A DNA stretch of 64,000 nt from Pedobacter sp. PF22-3 (GCF_026239555.1 NZ_JAPIVP010000011.1:117823-181822); one strand, 5' to 3'; shown: positions 26,277 to 35,650, numbered from the stretch's first letter. Numbers and translations are program-made. Notes: generated from the letters alone by a model not told the origin.

Positions 26277-28187
26277 CTATTTCTTGTCGTCTTCTTTTAC
26301 TTCTTCAAAATCAACATCAGTAACGTTATCGCCACCACCTTGAGGTTGACCATCAGCTTGTGGTTGCTCACCACCCTGAGGCTGCTCACCAGCTTTGTAC
26401 ATTTCTTCTGATGCTACGTTCCATGCCGCTTGTAATTCAGCCGAAGCTGCATCGATATCTGCGAAGTTACGTGATAAATGCGCTGCTTTTAATTTCTCTA
26501 AACCAGCTTCGATTGGTGCTTTTTTATCAGCTGATAATTTATCACCAAACTCTTTTAATTGTTTCTCAGTTGAGAAAATTAAAGCATCAGCTCCGTTGAT
26601 TTTATCAGCTTCTTCTTTTTGCTTAGCATCATCTGCTGCATTAGCTTCAGCTTCTTCTTTCATTTTTTTGATCTCAGCATCAGTTAAACCTGAAGATGCT
26701 TCGATACGGATTTTTTGCTCTTTACCAGTAGCTTTATCTTTTGCACTTACGTGTAAAATACCGTTGGCATCAATATCAAATGATACTTCTACCTGAGGCA
26801 CACCACGAGGTGCTGGTGGAATACCATCTAAAATAAAACGGCCAATTGTACGGTTCTGAGCAGCCATTGGACGCTCACCTTGTAAAATATGGATTTCTAC
26901 TGAAGGTTGGTTATCAGCTGCAGTTGAGAAAGTTTCAGATTTTTTAGTTGGGATTGTTGTGTTAGACTCGATTAATTTAGTCATTACACCACCCATAGTT
27001 TCAATACCTAATGATAAAGGAGTAACGTCTAATAACAATACATCTTTAACATCACCGGTTAATACACCACCCTGAATAGCAGCACCAATTGCAACAACCT
27101 CATCAGGGTTAACACCTTTACTTGGCTCTTTACCGAAGAAAGCTTTAACAGCGTCTTGAATAGCAGGAATACGGGTTGAACCACCTACCAAAATAATTTC
27201 GTCGATATCGCTTGTGCTTAAACCAGCATTTTTCAAAGCAGATTTACAAGGATCGATAGTACGTTTGATTAAGCTATCAGCCAATTGCTCAAATTTAGCA
27301 CGAGATAATGTACGTACTAAGTGTTTAGGGCCGCTAGCGTCAGCAGTGATGTATGGTAAGTTAATTTCAGTAGAAGTTGTGCTAGATAACTCAATTTTAG
27401 CTTTCTCAGCAGCTTCTTTTAAACGTTGTAATGCCATTGGGTCTTTAGCTAAATCCATGCTGTTTTCAGCTTTGAATTCGCTAGTTAACCAATCAATAAT
27501 AATGTGGTCAAAGTCATCACCACCTAAGTGTGTATCACCATCAGTAGATTTTACTTCGAAAACGCCATCACCTAATTCTAATACAGAAACGTCATGAGTA
27601 CCACCACCACAGTCAAACACAACAATTTTCATGTCTTTGTGTGCTTTATCTAAACCATAAGCTAAAGCAGCTGCAGTTGGCTCGTTAATGATACGTTTTA
27701 CAGATAAACCTGCAATCTCGCCAGCTTCTTTAGTCGCCTGACGTTGTGCATCGTTAAAATAAGCTGGTACAGTAATTACTGCTTCAGTTACTTCCTGCCC
27801 TAAGAAATCTTCTGCAGTTTTTTTCATTTTCTGCAAAATCATTGCAGAAATCTCTTGTGGAGTATATTTTCTGTCGTCGATTTCAACACGTGGTGTATTG
27901 TTATCACCTTTTACTACTTTATAAGGTACGCGTCCAGCCTCTTTCGCACTTTCGTCGTAGCTGCTACCCATAAAGCGTTTAATTGAATATATCGTTTTTG
28001 TTGGGTTAGTTATAGCCTGACGTTTAGCAGGCTCGCCAACTTTACGCTCACCGTTTTCTGCAAAAGCAACAATAGACGGTGTAGTACGTTTACCCTCACT
28101 GTTTGCTATAACTACAGGCTCGTTGCCCTCCATTACGCTCACGCAAGAGTTTGTTGTTCCTAAGTCTATTCCAATAATTTTTCCCAT
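26277..28187 (-). CDS. dnaK: Molecular chaperone DnaK (Hsp70)
   Basis: The 636-residue Hsp70 begins MGKIIGIDLGTTNSCVSV, the phosphate-binding loop of the ATPase domain. VFDCGGGTHDVSVLELGDG and ILVGGSTRIPAIQ are the other nucleotide-binding signatures. The substrate-binding domain starts around DVTPLSLGIETMGG. The C-terminal lid ends in a Gln/Gly-rich linker and the EEVKEDDKK tail. A 22-codon upstream extension of the frame is unconserved, so the start is placed at 28187. In GGGTHDVS a His replaces the usual Phe. It folds proteins with CbpA/DnaJ and GrpE. Confidence 0.97.
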   Translation of the reverse strand: MGKIIGIDLGTTNSCVSVMEGNEPVVIANSEGKRTTPSIVAFAENGERKVGEPAKRQAITNPTKTIYSIKRFMGSSYDESAKEAGRVPYKVVKGDNNTPRVEIDDRKYTPQEISAMILQKMKKTAEDFLGQEVTEAVITVPAYFNDAQRQATKEAGEIAGLSVKRIINEPTAAALAYGLDKAHKDMKIVVFDCGGGTHDVSVLELGDGVFEVKSTDGDTHLGGDDFDHIIIDWLTSEFKAENSMDLAKDPMALQRLKEAAEKAKIELSSTTSTEINLPYITADASGPKHLVRTLSRAKFEQLADSLIKRTIDPCKSALKNAGLSTSDIDEIILVGGSTRIPAIQDAVKAFFGKEPSKGVNPDEVVAIGAAIQGGVLTGDVKDVLLLDVTPLSLGIETMGGVMTKLIESNTTIPTKKSETFSTAADNQPSVEIHILQGERPMAAQNRTIGRFILDGIPPAPRGVPQVEVSFDIDANGILHVSAKDKATGKEQKIRIEASSGLTDAEIKKMKEEAEANAADDAKQKEEADKINGADALIFSTEKQLKEFGDKLSADKKAPIEAGLEKLKAAHLSRNFADIDAASAELQAAWNVASEEMYKAGEQPQGGEQPQADGQPQGGGDNVTDVDFEEVKEDDKK

Positions 28188-28639
28188 TGTATTTTTATTT
28201 TCTCTTTTTAAAGTATTATAATTTCTACTGCTATTAAACAATGCTTGTGCCAATTGGTTTTTGGCAGAAAATATGGATGAAAGACTGTTAAAATGTAAAA
28301 AAAGAGGCTATAGATTACTGACAGCATGACAGAAAATGATGGATAATGTGGAATGGAAGTATGGGAGGGTAAATACTAAAGACCAAAGGTGAAAGCATAA
28401 GACTAAAGCAAATTGCAGATTCCTTAAAATGATTTGAAAATGAAAGTCAGCAATTCTTCGGCAGCAGCAGCCCCGCTAACCGCTTTACTTCGTTTCACTC
28501 GTGTTCGCTATTATCGGGTTTAGTTACAACGGACAGTAAAAAACCATCCTTAATTTTTATATCTTTAGAGATACAATCAGTCTATGCAATCATTTAAATC
28601 TGTGTAATCTCTTTAAAAATCTGTATAATCCCTTATAAA
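28188..28639. other. 452 bp intergenic region with repeat fragments
   Basis: No gene is seen. It holds a GACT/CTAAAG word stretch (28376-28412) and a fragment related to the 6589-7430 repeat family (28467-28527, starting GCAGCCCCGCTAACCGCTTTA and ending with GGGTTTAG). An ATCTGTGTAATC-type word precedes the DUF1304 gene. No exact TAnnTTTG box for dnaK was found. Confidence 0.55.
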
Positions 28640-28999
28640 ATGCAAATAGCAGCACAAATCGTAATAGGCTTAGTCGCCTTCATCCACATCTACATCCTTT
28701 GGTTAGAAATGTTCGCCTGGACCACCAAAGCACCAAAAGTTTTTAAAACCATCCCAAAAGATTTATTCGTACCAACAAAAACATTGGCTGCCAACCAGGG
28801 ATTATATAATGGCTTTTTGGCTGCAGGTCTAATATGGTCATTATGCATCAGCGATCATCAATGGAAAATTTATGTAGCCATATTCTTTTTGATATGCGTA
28901 ATTATTGCCGGTATTTATGGTGCCGCAACTGCGAGCAAGAAAATTTTATATGTGCAATCAATCCCGGCATTGGTAGCACTGATTTTATTGCACTTGTAA
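28640..28999 (+). CDS. DUF1304 membrane protein
   Basis: The 119-residue protein has four hydrophobic helices and the DUF1304 pattern: HIYILWLEMFAWTTKAPKVF near the first loop, LAANQGLYNGFLAAGL and GIYGAATASKKIL. The function is unknown. It stands alone, followed by two palindromic repeat copies rather than an obvious terminator. Confidence 0.85.
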   Translation: MQIAAQIVIGLVAFIHIYILWLEMFAWTTKAPKVFKTIPKDLFVPTKTLAANQGLYNGFLAAGLIWSLCISDHQWKIYVAIFFLICVIIAGIYGAATASKKILYVQSIPALVALILLHL

Positions 29000-29023
29000 G
29001 TTCGTCTATAATAGTTAGCATAA

Positions 29024-29050
29024 AGATTCTGAAACAAGTTCAGAACGACG
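29024..29050. repeat. Half copy of the CTGAA/TTCAG palindrome
   Basis: ATTCTGAA-ACAAG-TTCAGAAC followed by GACG is one arm of the double-hairpin family at 10761 and 29130. Confidence 0.65.
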
Positions 29051-29129
29051 ATAACCTAGTAAATTCCTGGCGCCATTAATATTATATGCATAAGCTATCC
29101 GCTCTTAGTGATCAACTTAACAAGTCGAT

Positions 29130-29192
29130 CGTCACCCTGAACTTGTTTCAGGGTCTTATCGTGAAGGATGCTGAAATAAATTCAGCATGACG
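29130..29192. repeat. Double-hairpin palindromic repeat, CGTCA...TGACG ends
   Basis: The ends CGTCA and TGACG are inverted. Inside, CCCTGAA pairs with TTCAGGG and ATGCTGAA with TTCAGCAT, each around a 5-nt loop. The design matches the element at 10761-10836. Confidence 0.85.
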
Positions 29193-29206
29193 GCCACATT
29201 AAAAAT

Positions 29207-30394
29207 CTACAACTCCAACAATTTTTCCAAATGATGGTATCCAATCCCAAAGTATTCCTTACTGGCTTTAATTTTCTGTAAAATTTCCGCTTTTCGCTCC
29301 GCGCTATGCGCTTTGCCCTTTACCCCCACTACAAGTACATTTTTAGGCGTATGCGCATCAGAAATAAATTCAAAAACTTTAGTTTTATAGCCAAAATATT
29401 CTAAAATCAAAGCACGTATACCATCGGTAACCATTTCAGCCTGACGTTCTAAAAAGATCCCATATTTGGTTAAAAAAGAAACATCGTTCTTCACTTTATT
29501 TTGTTCAATCTCCCTGCGGATCTGTTTATGGCAACATGGCGCAACCACAATCAGCTCAGCATTGGCTTTAATTCCCTTATAAATGGCATCATCAGTTGCA
29601 GTATCACAGGCATGCAATGCAATTAACAGGTTTACACCCTCTGCCTTAAAATCCTCGATGGTTCCCTGTACAAAATTCAATTTATCGAAAGCAGATTTAG
29701 CCGCTACCTGATTACACAAATCAACCATATCCTGACGGTACTCTACTCCTATTACCTCGCTTTCCAATTTCAAAACCGAATGCAGGTAATCGTAGAGCGC
29801 AAAAGTTAGATAACCTTTACCCGAGCCCATATCAGCCACCTTTTTAATTGTTCCTTTTGGCAGTTCTTTTATTAAAGAACTTAAAATTTCAATGTAATGG
29901 TTAATCTGCCTGAATTTATCCTGCGCATTTTTAAAAACCTTACCGTCTGTGTCAGTAATCTTTAATTCAGTTAAATATGACTTCGAATCAGGCTTGATCA
30001 ACCTGGTTTTTGCTTTGTCATGATCAACAGATAGCGCTGCCACGTTTGATGCTTTACCTTTCCGCAACACAACTTTTCCATTGTTCAATTCTTCTAAAAT
30101 CAGGTCGTTTTCTATGGTAAACAGCGTAGCTATTTTAAATCCTTGCTCCAAATAATCCTCAATTAAATCGATTACCTCATCAATAGCATAGTTTTTAACC
30201 AGGTCGCGTGTTTTGTAACGATAGGTAACAGCCAGTTTATCTTCACGTTTAATCATCACCTTACGGATCAGCAGTTGTTTTAAGCCTTCCTCCGCTCCTT
30301 TATAGTTCCCTAAAGAAATTTTCACAAATGTTGCTGCATTCAGGCTTTCTTTTAAAGCCGTGATAAATTGTTCTATATATTCCGACACTGGCAT
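29207..30394 (-). CDS. Class I SAM-dependent methyltransferase
   Basis: The 395-residue protein has a unique N-terminal half and a C-terminal Rossmann methyltransferase domain. Motif I is VADMGSGKGYLTFALYDYL (about 188-206), and LLIALHACDTATDDAI and VVAPCCHKQIRREIEQ follow. The HACD and PCCHK motifs are typical of the Methyltransf_32-type family, whose members include RNA- and small-molecule-modifying enzymes. The substrate is unknown. It is monocistronic with a -7 box 16 nt upstream. Confidence 0.85.
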   Translation of the reverse strand: MPVSEYIEQFITALKESLNAATFVKISLGNYKGAEEGLKQLLIRKVMIKREDKLAVTYRYKTRDLVKNYAIDEVIDLIEDYLEQGFKIATLFTIENDLILEELNNGKVVLRKGKASNVAALSVDHDKAKTRLIKPDSKSYLTELKITDTDGKVFKNAQDKFRQINHYIEILSSLIKELPKGTIKKVADMGSGKGYLTFALYDYLHSVLKLESEVIGVEYRQDMVDLCNQVAAKSAFDKLNFVQGTIEDFKAEGVNLLIALHACDTATDDAIYKGIKANAELIVVAPCCHKQIRREIEQNKVKNDVSFLTKYGIFLERQAEMVTDGIRALILEYFGYKTKVFEFISDAHTPKNVLVVGVKGKAHSAERKAEILQKIKASKEYFGIGYHHLEKLLEL

Positions 30395-30410
30395 TTATAA
30401 ATTTAAAATA

Positions 30411-30418
30411 CAAAGATA
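30411..30418 (-). promoter_or_regulatory. -7 promoter element for the methyltransferase gene
   Basis: TATCTTTG on the minus strand fits TAnnTTTG and ends 16 nt before the ATG. A -33 element is not evident. Confidence 0.5.
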
Positions 30419-30684
30419 ATCAAGTTTATCTGGAGCTGAACATTCAACTCATAATGTAACAATAGAGCGACCATATAAAAAGATGAAAGAGGGAAAATGT
30501 CATATGGACTGGCCATTTTCAACCAGAAAAATCGTTGGTATTGATTTAAATAAATGAATGACGTAATACGATTTAGAAATGCAAAATGACATCAATTATC
30601 TATATTGATTCCAAAGTAGCGCAACGCTTTTTTTTCAGAAAATTAAATTCTAGATTAGGATATTTAAAAAGCTAATCACAATAC

Positions 30685-32421
30685 ATGAGTGACTTTCAGA
30701 TAAAAAAATCGCCTACCGTATATGATGCCATCGTTGTTGGTTCAGGTGCAGGTGGCGGAATGGCAGCCTATGTACTGGCGCATGCCGGTCAAAAGGTTTT
30801 AATGCTTGAGGCCGGTCAAAATTTCGATCCGCGATTAGATTCACATCAATTAAAATGGCCATGGGAATCACCACGCCGTGGGGCAGGCACTGTCCGTCCG
30901 TTTGGTGATTTTGATGCTTCTTATGGCGGCTGGGAACTTGAAGGCGAGCCTTATACCCAGAAAAACAAAAGTGAATTCGAATGGTTCCGTTCGCGCATGC
31001 TCGGTGGCCGTACCAACCATTGGGGTAGGATTTCTTTGCGGATGGGCCCTGATGATTTTAAACCTAAAGATGGTTTAACCGACGCCTGGCCGATAACCTA
31101 CGCCGATGTAAAACCATTTTACGATAAAGTTGACCGCATGATCGGTATTTATGGAACAGCTGAAGGTTTAGAAAATGAACCTGATGGAATTTTCATGAAA
31201 CCGCCCAAACCAAGGTTAAATGAACTTTTCATTAAAAAAGGAGCTGAAAAAGCGGGAGTAAAAGTAATTACTGGTCGTGGGTCTGTATTAACAGAAGCTT
31301 TACCGAACAACAACGATCGCGCACCTTGTTTTTACTGTGGCCAATGTGGCAGAAGCTGTAAAGTTTATGGCGATTTTTCATCTTCATCGTGCCTGGTAAA
31401 CCCTGCAGTAAAAACAGGAAACCTGACTGTTATTACAGATGCAATGGTACGCGAAGTGATTACGGATAAGGACGGTAATGCAAAAGGTGTTTCTTATGTA
31501 AACCGTAAAGATCTGCAGGAATATCAGGTAAACGGCAAGTTGGTTATTTTAGGTGCGAGTGCCTGCGAATCTGCACGTATATTATTAAATTCAAAATCAA
31601 CCTCACATCCAAATGGCCTTGCCAATAGTAGTGGTGTGATTGGCAAATACCTACACGATTCTACAGGTGCAAGTGTTTCGGGATTCCTGCCACAATTGAT
31701 GGATAGGAAACGTTATAATGAAGATGGTGTAGGAAGTGTACACATTTATTCACCATGGTGGTTAGATAACAGGAAATTAAATTTCCCACGTGGTTACCAT
31801 ATCGAATATTGGGGTGGAATGGGCATGCCTGCTTACGGTTTTGGTGGTGGAGTGGCTCAAATGAACGGTATGGTACCTGGCAGAGATGGTAAAATGAAAG
31901 AAGCTGGAGGTTATGGAAAATCATTAAAAGATGATTACCGCCGTTTTTATGGAACAGGTGTTGGTATGGCCGGTCGCGGTACCGCCATTGCCAGAGAAAG
32001 TAACTATTGCGAAATCGACCCGAACACGGTAGATAAATATGGGATCCCTGTTTTAAGATTTAACTACAAATGGGACAAAGATGAAATTCTACAGGCGAAA
32101 CACATGCAGGAAACCTTTCTTTCCATTATGAAGGAAATGGGGGCAGTAGTCACTTCCGAAATTCAGGGAGCAGATACCAATTATGGCTTACTCAACCCTG
32201 GAAAAATCATCCACGAAGTGGGTACCATCCGCATGGGTGATGATCCTAAAAAATCGGCGCTAAATAAATACTGCCAGGCACACGACTGTAAAAATCTATT
32301 TGTGGTAGATGCTGGTCCGTTCGTACAACAGGGCGATAAAAATGCCACGTGGACTATCCTGGCCCTATCCATGCGTACTGCAGAATATATTTTAGCTCAA
32401 AAGAAAAAACAGAACATTTAA
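30685..32421 (+). CDS. GMC-family FAD-dependent oxidoreductase (gluconate dehydrogenase large-subunit type)
   Basis: The 578-residue flavoprotein has the ADP-binding motif VVGSGAGGGMAAYVLA (about 18-33) and the flavin-proximal SRMLGGRTNHWGRIS. C-terminal signatures are HEVGTIRMGDDP, with the catalytic His region, and NLFVVDAGPF with TILALSMRTAEYI. A Cys cluster (CFYCGQCGRSC, about 213-223) is unusual and may bind metal or form disulfides. No own signal peptide is seen. The next gene encodes a subunit-3 protein with a Tat-type signal, so the two may be exported as a complex. It oxidises a sugar or alcohol substrate, exact identity unknown. Confidence 0.88.
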   Translation: MSDFQIKKSPTVYDAIVVGSGAGGGMAAYVLAHAGQKVLMLEAGQNFDPRLDSHQLKWPWESPRRGAGTVRPFGDFDASYGGWELEGEPYTQKNKSEFEWFRSRMLGGRTNHWGRISLRMGPDDFKPKDGLTDAWPITYADVKPFYDKVDRMIGIYGTAEGLENEPDGIFMKPPKPRLNELFIKKGAEKAGVKVITGRGSVLTEALPNNNDRAPCFYCGQCGRSCKVYGDFSSSSCLVNPAVKTGNLTVITDAMVREVITDKDGNAKGVSYVNRKDLQEYQVNGKLVILGASACESARILLNSKSTSHPNGLANSSGVIGKYLHDSTGASVSGFLPQLMDRKRYNEDGVGSVHIYSPWWLDNRKLNFPRGYHIEYWGGMGMPAYGFGGGVAQMNGMVPGRDGKMKEAGGYGKSLKDDYRRFYGTGVGMAGRGTAIARESNYCEIDPNTVDKYGIPVLRFNYKWDKDEILQAKHMQETFLSIMKEMGAVVTSEIQGADTNYGLLNPGKIIHEVGTIRMGDDPKKSALNKYCQAHDCKNLFVVDAGPFVQQGDKNATWTILALSMRTAEYILAQKKKQNI

Positions 32422-32431
32422 GAATTACCAT

Positions 32432-33064
32432 ATGAACAGACGTGATTCACTAAAAGCATTAGGTTTAACAGCCATCAGCACAAGCGTATTGCTTGATGCA
32501 TGTAAGCAGCCTGAAGCAAAAACCGAAGTTGCGACACCAGAAGAAAGCGCAAAAGAAGCAGGAAGGGAGCAATGGGAATTAGACCGTGATAAAAATCTGA
32601 AATCAGAAACTTTTTTCACCAAACATGAGATGGCTACAATTACAGTTTTGGCCGATATCATTATCCCTAAAGATGAAGTTTCGGGCAGTGCATCTGATGC
32701 AAAAGTGCCCGAGTTTATCGAATTTATTGTAAAAGATATTCCTGAGCATAAAATACCTATGCGTGGCGGCCTGAAGTGGCTGGATGTATACAGTTTTAAT
32801 AAATTCCAAAAACCTTTTGTTGAGGCTTCGGCAGAACAACAAATTTCGATTGTAGATGAAATTGCCTATCCTAAAAAAGCCAGGCCAGAAATGCAGGCTG
32901 GTGTAACCTTTTTCAACAGGATGAGAAATTTAACAGCATCGGGTTTTTACACTACAGAAATGGGCGTAAAAGACATTGGTTATGTGGGTAACGCACCAAA
33001 TCAATGGGCTGGCGTTCCTGCTGATGTATTGAAGCAGTATGGAATGGAAAATGTAAAGATTTAA
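32432..33064 (+). CDS. Gluconate 2-dehydrogenase subunit 3 family protein, Tat/lipoprotein signal
   Basis: The 210-residue protein begins MNRRDSLKALGL, a twin-arginine-like motif, followed by a hydrophobic stretch and a lipobox-like LLDAC (Cys at about 25). It is thus probably exported and lipid-anchored. The rest matches subunit 3 of gluconate 2-dehydrogenase: LADIIIPKDE, VPEFIEFIVKDIP and FFNRMRNLTASGFYTTEMG. It starts 10 nt after the GMC gene and likely serves as its maturation or export partner. A terminator follows 3 nt downstream. Confidence 0.88.
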   Translation: MNRRDSLKALGLTAISTSVLLDACKQPEAKTEVATPEESAKEAGREQWELDRDKNLKSETFFTKHEMATITVLADIIIPKDEVSGSASDAKVPEFIEFIVKDIPEHKIPMRGGLKWLDVYSFNKFQKPFVEASAEQQISIVDEIAYPKKARPEMQAGVTFFNRMRNLTASGFYTTEMGVKDIGYVGNAPNQWAGVPADVLKQYGMENVKI

Positions 33065-33067
33065 CTT

Positions 33068-33095
33068 AAGGGAGCGAGCATTCGCTCCTTTTTAT
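33068..33095 (+). terminator. Intrinsic terminator of the GMC operon
   Basis: GGAGCGA and TCGCTCC pair around GCAT, followed by TTTTTATTTT. Its end overlaps the final codons of the convergent gene at 33092. Confidence 0.88.
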
Positions 33096-33943
33096 TTTGT
33101 ATGCAGATCTAAATGCAATAAATGTTTAAATTTCTTTTTTGAATTAACGGGCATCTTTAAACTACCGTGCCCAGAAATTATAATGCTATAATGGAAGATT
33201 AATTCTTGTTCTGAAGCTAACGCAATACTTCCAGTAGTAAAATTCGAAAGCATAGAACTCCCTTTAACATTAACTTGAAAACCTTCGTTTTTCTCATTCA
33301 ACCAACCGTTTATGAAATGATGATCATTAACTACAGGTTGATCATCCAATCTTAAATAAAGCCCCTGCCACTCATTGCCTACCCAAAAAGCCGGTTTTAT
33401 TTTTAAACGACTACTTGAATTCCATTTTACCGTATCTGGACGTACATTGCCCTTTTGACCTAAGCCACCAAAATAGTTTGAACTGCTAATATTAAATGGA
33501 ATATGAAAATTGATATTTTGAAATTCGACTTCAGTACCTGAAACATACACTTTAAACCGAATAACTCCATTTGCATATGCCTTGCCAAAAACATCTTGTT
33601 TCAGGCCATCAGCTGTACTTCGCGCCCGCCACGTAACAGAGTCTTTTCCAACAGTTAAAAACCTGAATTCGGTTGGCATAAATTTGAACTGTTTTTTAGC
33701 GTTTATATAATAGTGAAAATGAATAGGCTCATAAAGCATTTCATTGAGTTTAACGGAACGATCAGAGAAATTGCCTACGCTTATTTGTTTTACAAAACCA
33801 TCTGCATTGATCTCAATTTTATGTCCGCTGATTGATAAGGTTTGACCAGCTACTGTAAGTGAATTATAACTGTCCAGATCCTGGGCATAACTGGAAGATA
33901 AACAAGTAAAGAAAATAAGTAATAGGCTGGCAAATAGCTTCAT
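33092..33943 (-). CDS. Secreted protein resembling an N-terminal domain of DUF6067-type glycoside hydrolases
   Basis: The 283-residue protein has a signal peptide (1-20, ending SSSYAQ). The mature part is beta-rich, and YFGGLGQKGNVRP followed by KPAFWVGNEWQGLYLRLDD is reminiscent of the beta-sandwich that precedes the catalytic barrel in some glycoside hydrolases (DUF6067/GH123-like). No barrel follows, so the protein would be that domain alone. The resemblance is from memory and weak; I cannot name a function. It converges on the GMC operon. Confidence 0.5.
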   Translation of the reverse strand: MKLFASLLLIFFTCLSSSYAQDLDSYNSLTVAGQTLSISGHKIEINADGFVKQISVGNFSDRSVKLNEMLYEPIHFHYYINAKKQFKFMPTEFRFLTVGKDSVTWRARSTADGLKQDVFGKAYANGVIRFKVYVSGTEVEFQNINFHIPFNISSSNYFGGLGQKGNVRPDTVKWNSSSRLKIKPAFWVGNEWQGLYLRLDDQPVVNDHHFINGWLNEKNEGFQVNVKGSSMLSNFTTGSIALASEQELIFHYSIIISGHGSLKMPVNSKKKFKHLLHLDLHTK

Positions 33944-33974
33944 AAGTGTTAGTAAAATTTTTCTTCAAGGTAAC

Positions 33975-34006
33975 AAAAAAAGTCCTGCTCTTTCGAACAG
34001 GACTTT
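33975..34006 (-). terminator. Intrinsic terminator of the rplC-rplQ ribosomal operon
   Basis: On the minus strand AAAGTCCTG and CAGGACTTT form the stem around a TTCGAAAGAG-type loop, followed by seven T in total. It lies about 20 nt after the rplQ stop. Confidence 0.88.
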
Positions 34007-34028
34007 AGTATCCTTAAGTTGAATAAAA

Positions 34029-34553
34029 TTATTCTCCTTTTGGTTCTTCAGTAGCAGGAGCTTCTTCAGCAGGAGCAACTTCTTCAGCAACTTCAGCTTT
34101 AGCTTCAGTAGCTTTAGGTGCAGCAGCAGCTTTACTTCTACCACGACGAGTTGTTTTCTTTTCTTCTTTAACTTCTACATCTTTACCGTAAACTGTATTG
34201 TAGTCTACCAATTCAATTAAAGCCATCTCAGCGTTATCACCTTGACGATTGTTTAATTTAATGATACGAGTATAACCACCTGGACGGTTAGCAACTTTCT
34301 CTGCCACTTCGCGGAACAAAATGGTGATTACTTCTTTATCCTGTAGGTAAGAGAAAACTGTACGACGTGAGTGAGTGGTGTCATTTTTCGCTTTAGTGAT
34401 TAATGGCTCAACATAAGTACGTAAAGCTTTAGCTTTAGCTAAAGTTGTAGTAATTCTTTTTGCTTTAATAAGTGATGTAGCCATGTTAGCTAACATCGCT
34501 TTTCTGTGGCTGTCGGTTCTACCTAAGTGGTTTACTTTTTTACCGTGTCTCAT
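34029..34553 (-). CDS. rplQ: 50S ribosomal protein L17
   Basis: The 174-residue protein has the L17 core (MRHGKKVNHLGRTDSHRKAM to about 120). An added tail of about 45 residues is basic first (TTRRGRSKAAAA), then Ala/Glu-rich (AEEVAPAEEAPATEEPKGE). Tails of this type occur in Bacteroidota L17. It is the last gene of the operon, separated from rpoA by a 104-nt spacer with a palindrome, and ends at an intrinsic terminator. Confidence 0.96.
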   Translation of the reverse strand: MRHGKKVNHLGRTDSHRKAMLANMATSLIKAKRITTTLAKAKALRTYVEPLITKAKNDTTHSRRTVFSYLQDKEVITILFREVAEKVANRPGGYTRIIKLNNRQGDNAEMALIELVDYNTVYGKDVEVKEEKKTTRRGRSKAAAAPKATEAKAEVAEEVAPAEEAPATEEPKGE

Positions 34554-34566
34554 TGTTTTTTGATTA

Positions 34567-34604
34567 AGTGTATACCGTCTCTATCTCAGAGGGAATTATA
34601 CACT
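34567..34604. repeat. Inverted repeat in the rpoA-rplQ spacer
   Basis: AGTGTATA (34567-34574) pairs with TATACACT (34597-34604), with further TCT/AGA pairing inside. It precedes a GCGCTATGCG-rich stretch. Confidence 0.6.
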
Positions 34605-34657
34605 GTGAACTAATAGTTAATTCAACGCTTTGCGCTAAGCGCATGGCGCTATGCGTA

Positions 34658-35650
34658 TTACTCTTCGTCTAATTTAAATTTAGACAGGTTCATACCAAAT
34701 GATAAACCTTTTGATTTTACTAACTCCTGGATCTCTGTTAAAGATTTTTTACCGAAGTTTCTGAATTTTAACATATCAGCAACATCATAAGAAACTAAAT
34801 CAGCCAAAGTACGGATATCAGCAGCTTTTAAGCAGTTTAATGCTCTAACTGAAAGATCCATATCTACCAATTCAGTTTTAAGGATTTTACGCATATGTAA
34901 AATTTCCTCGTCAACCTCTTTAGTTTCTTCTTTTGCTTGAGATTCTAGTACTAAATTCTCATCAGAGAATAACATAAAGTGTTGGATAAGGATCTTAGCC
35001 GCTTCTTTTAATGCTTCTTCCGGATGAATTGAACCATCAGTAGAGATATCTAAAACCAATTTTTCATAATCCGTTTTCTGCTCAACACGAAAGTTTTCGA
35101 TCGTGTATTTTACATTTTTCATTGGAGTATAAATCGAATCGATTGCGATTACACCTACAACAGCGTCAGCAACTTTATTTTCTTCAGCAGGTACATAACC
35201 ACGTCCTTTATTGATGGTTAATTCCACTTCCAAAGTAACAGATTTATCCATGTTGCAAATTACATGCTCAGGGTTTAAAACTGTAAAGTTGTTAGAGAAT
35301 TTAGTGATATCACCAGCTTTAAACTGGTCTTGACCATTAACGATGATGAAAACTTTTTCAGAATCACCTGAATCGCCTGTTTTCTTAAAACGAACTTGTT
35401 TTAAGTTTAAGATGATATCAGTTAAATCTTCTACAACACCTTTCATGGTAGAAAATTCGTGAGAAACGCCTGAAAAACGAATAGTAGTAATAGCATAACC
35501 TTCTAACGAAGAAAGTAAAATTCTTCTTAAGGCATTACCAATTGTTACACCGAAACCGGGCTCTAAAGGACGAAATTCAAATGTGCCATCGAAATCAGTT
35601 GATTTCTGCATGATCACTTTGTCTGGTTTCTGAAATGCTAAAATTGCCAT
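34658..35650 (-). CDS. rpoA: DNA-directed RNA polymerase alpha subunit
   Basis: The 330-residue subunit has the assembly domain (RPLEPGFGVTIGNALRRILL, about 27-46) and, after a linker of about 20 residues, the C-terminal domain. That domain has LSVRALNCLKAADIRTLADL and FRNFGKKSLTEIQELV, the helix-hairpin-helix that contacts promoter DNA and activators. It sits between rpsD and rplQ as in other alpha operons. Confidence 0.98.
   Translation of the reverse strand: MAILAFQKPDKVIMQKSTDFDGTFEFRPLEPGFGVTIGNALRRILLSSLEGYAITTIRFSGVSHEFSTMKGVVEDLTDIILNLKQVRFKKTGDSGDSEKVFIIVNGQDQFKAGDITKFSNNFTVLNPEHVICNMDKSVTLEVELTINKGRGYVPAEENKVADAVVGVIAIDSIYTPMKNVKYTIENFRVEQKTDYEKLVLDISTDGSIHPEEALKEAAKILIQHFMLFSDENLVLESQAKEETKEVDEEILHMRKILKTELVDMDLSVRALNCLKAADIRTLADLVSYDVADMLKFRNFGKKSLTEIQELVKSKGLSFGMNLSKFKLDEE

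Noticed and set aside
29298..29326. A GCGCTATGCG word inside the 3' part of the methyltransferase gene, like the one in the rpoA-rplQ spacer
   Set aside because: It shares only about ten bases with 34636-34645, and the protein frame reads through normally; chance or convergence is sufficient.
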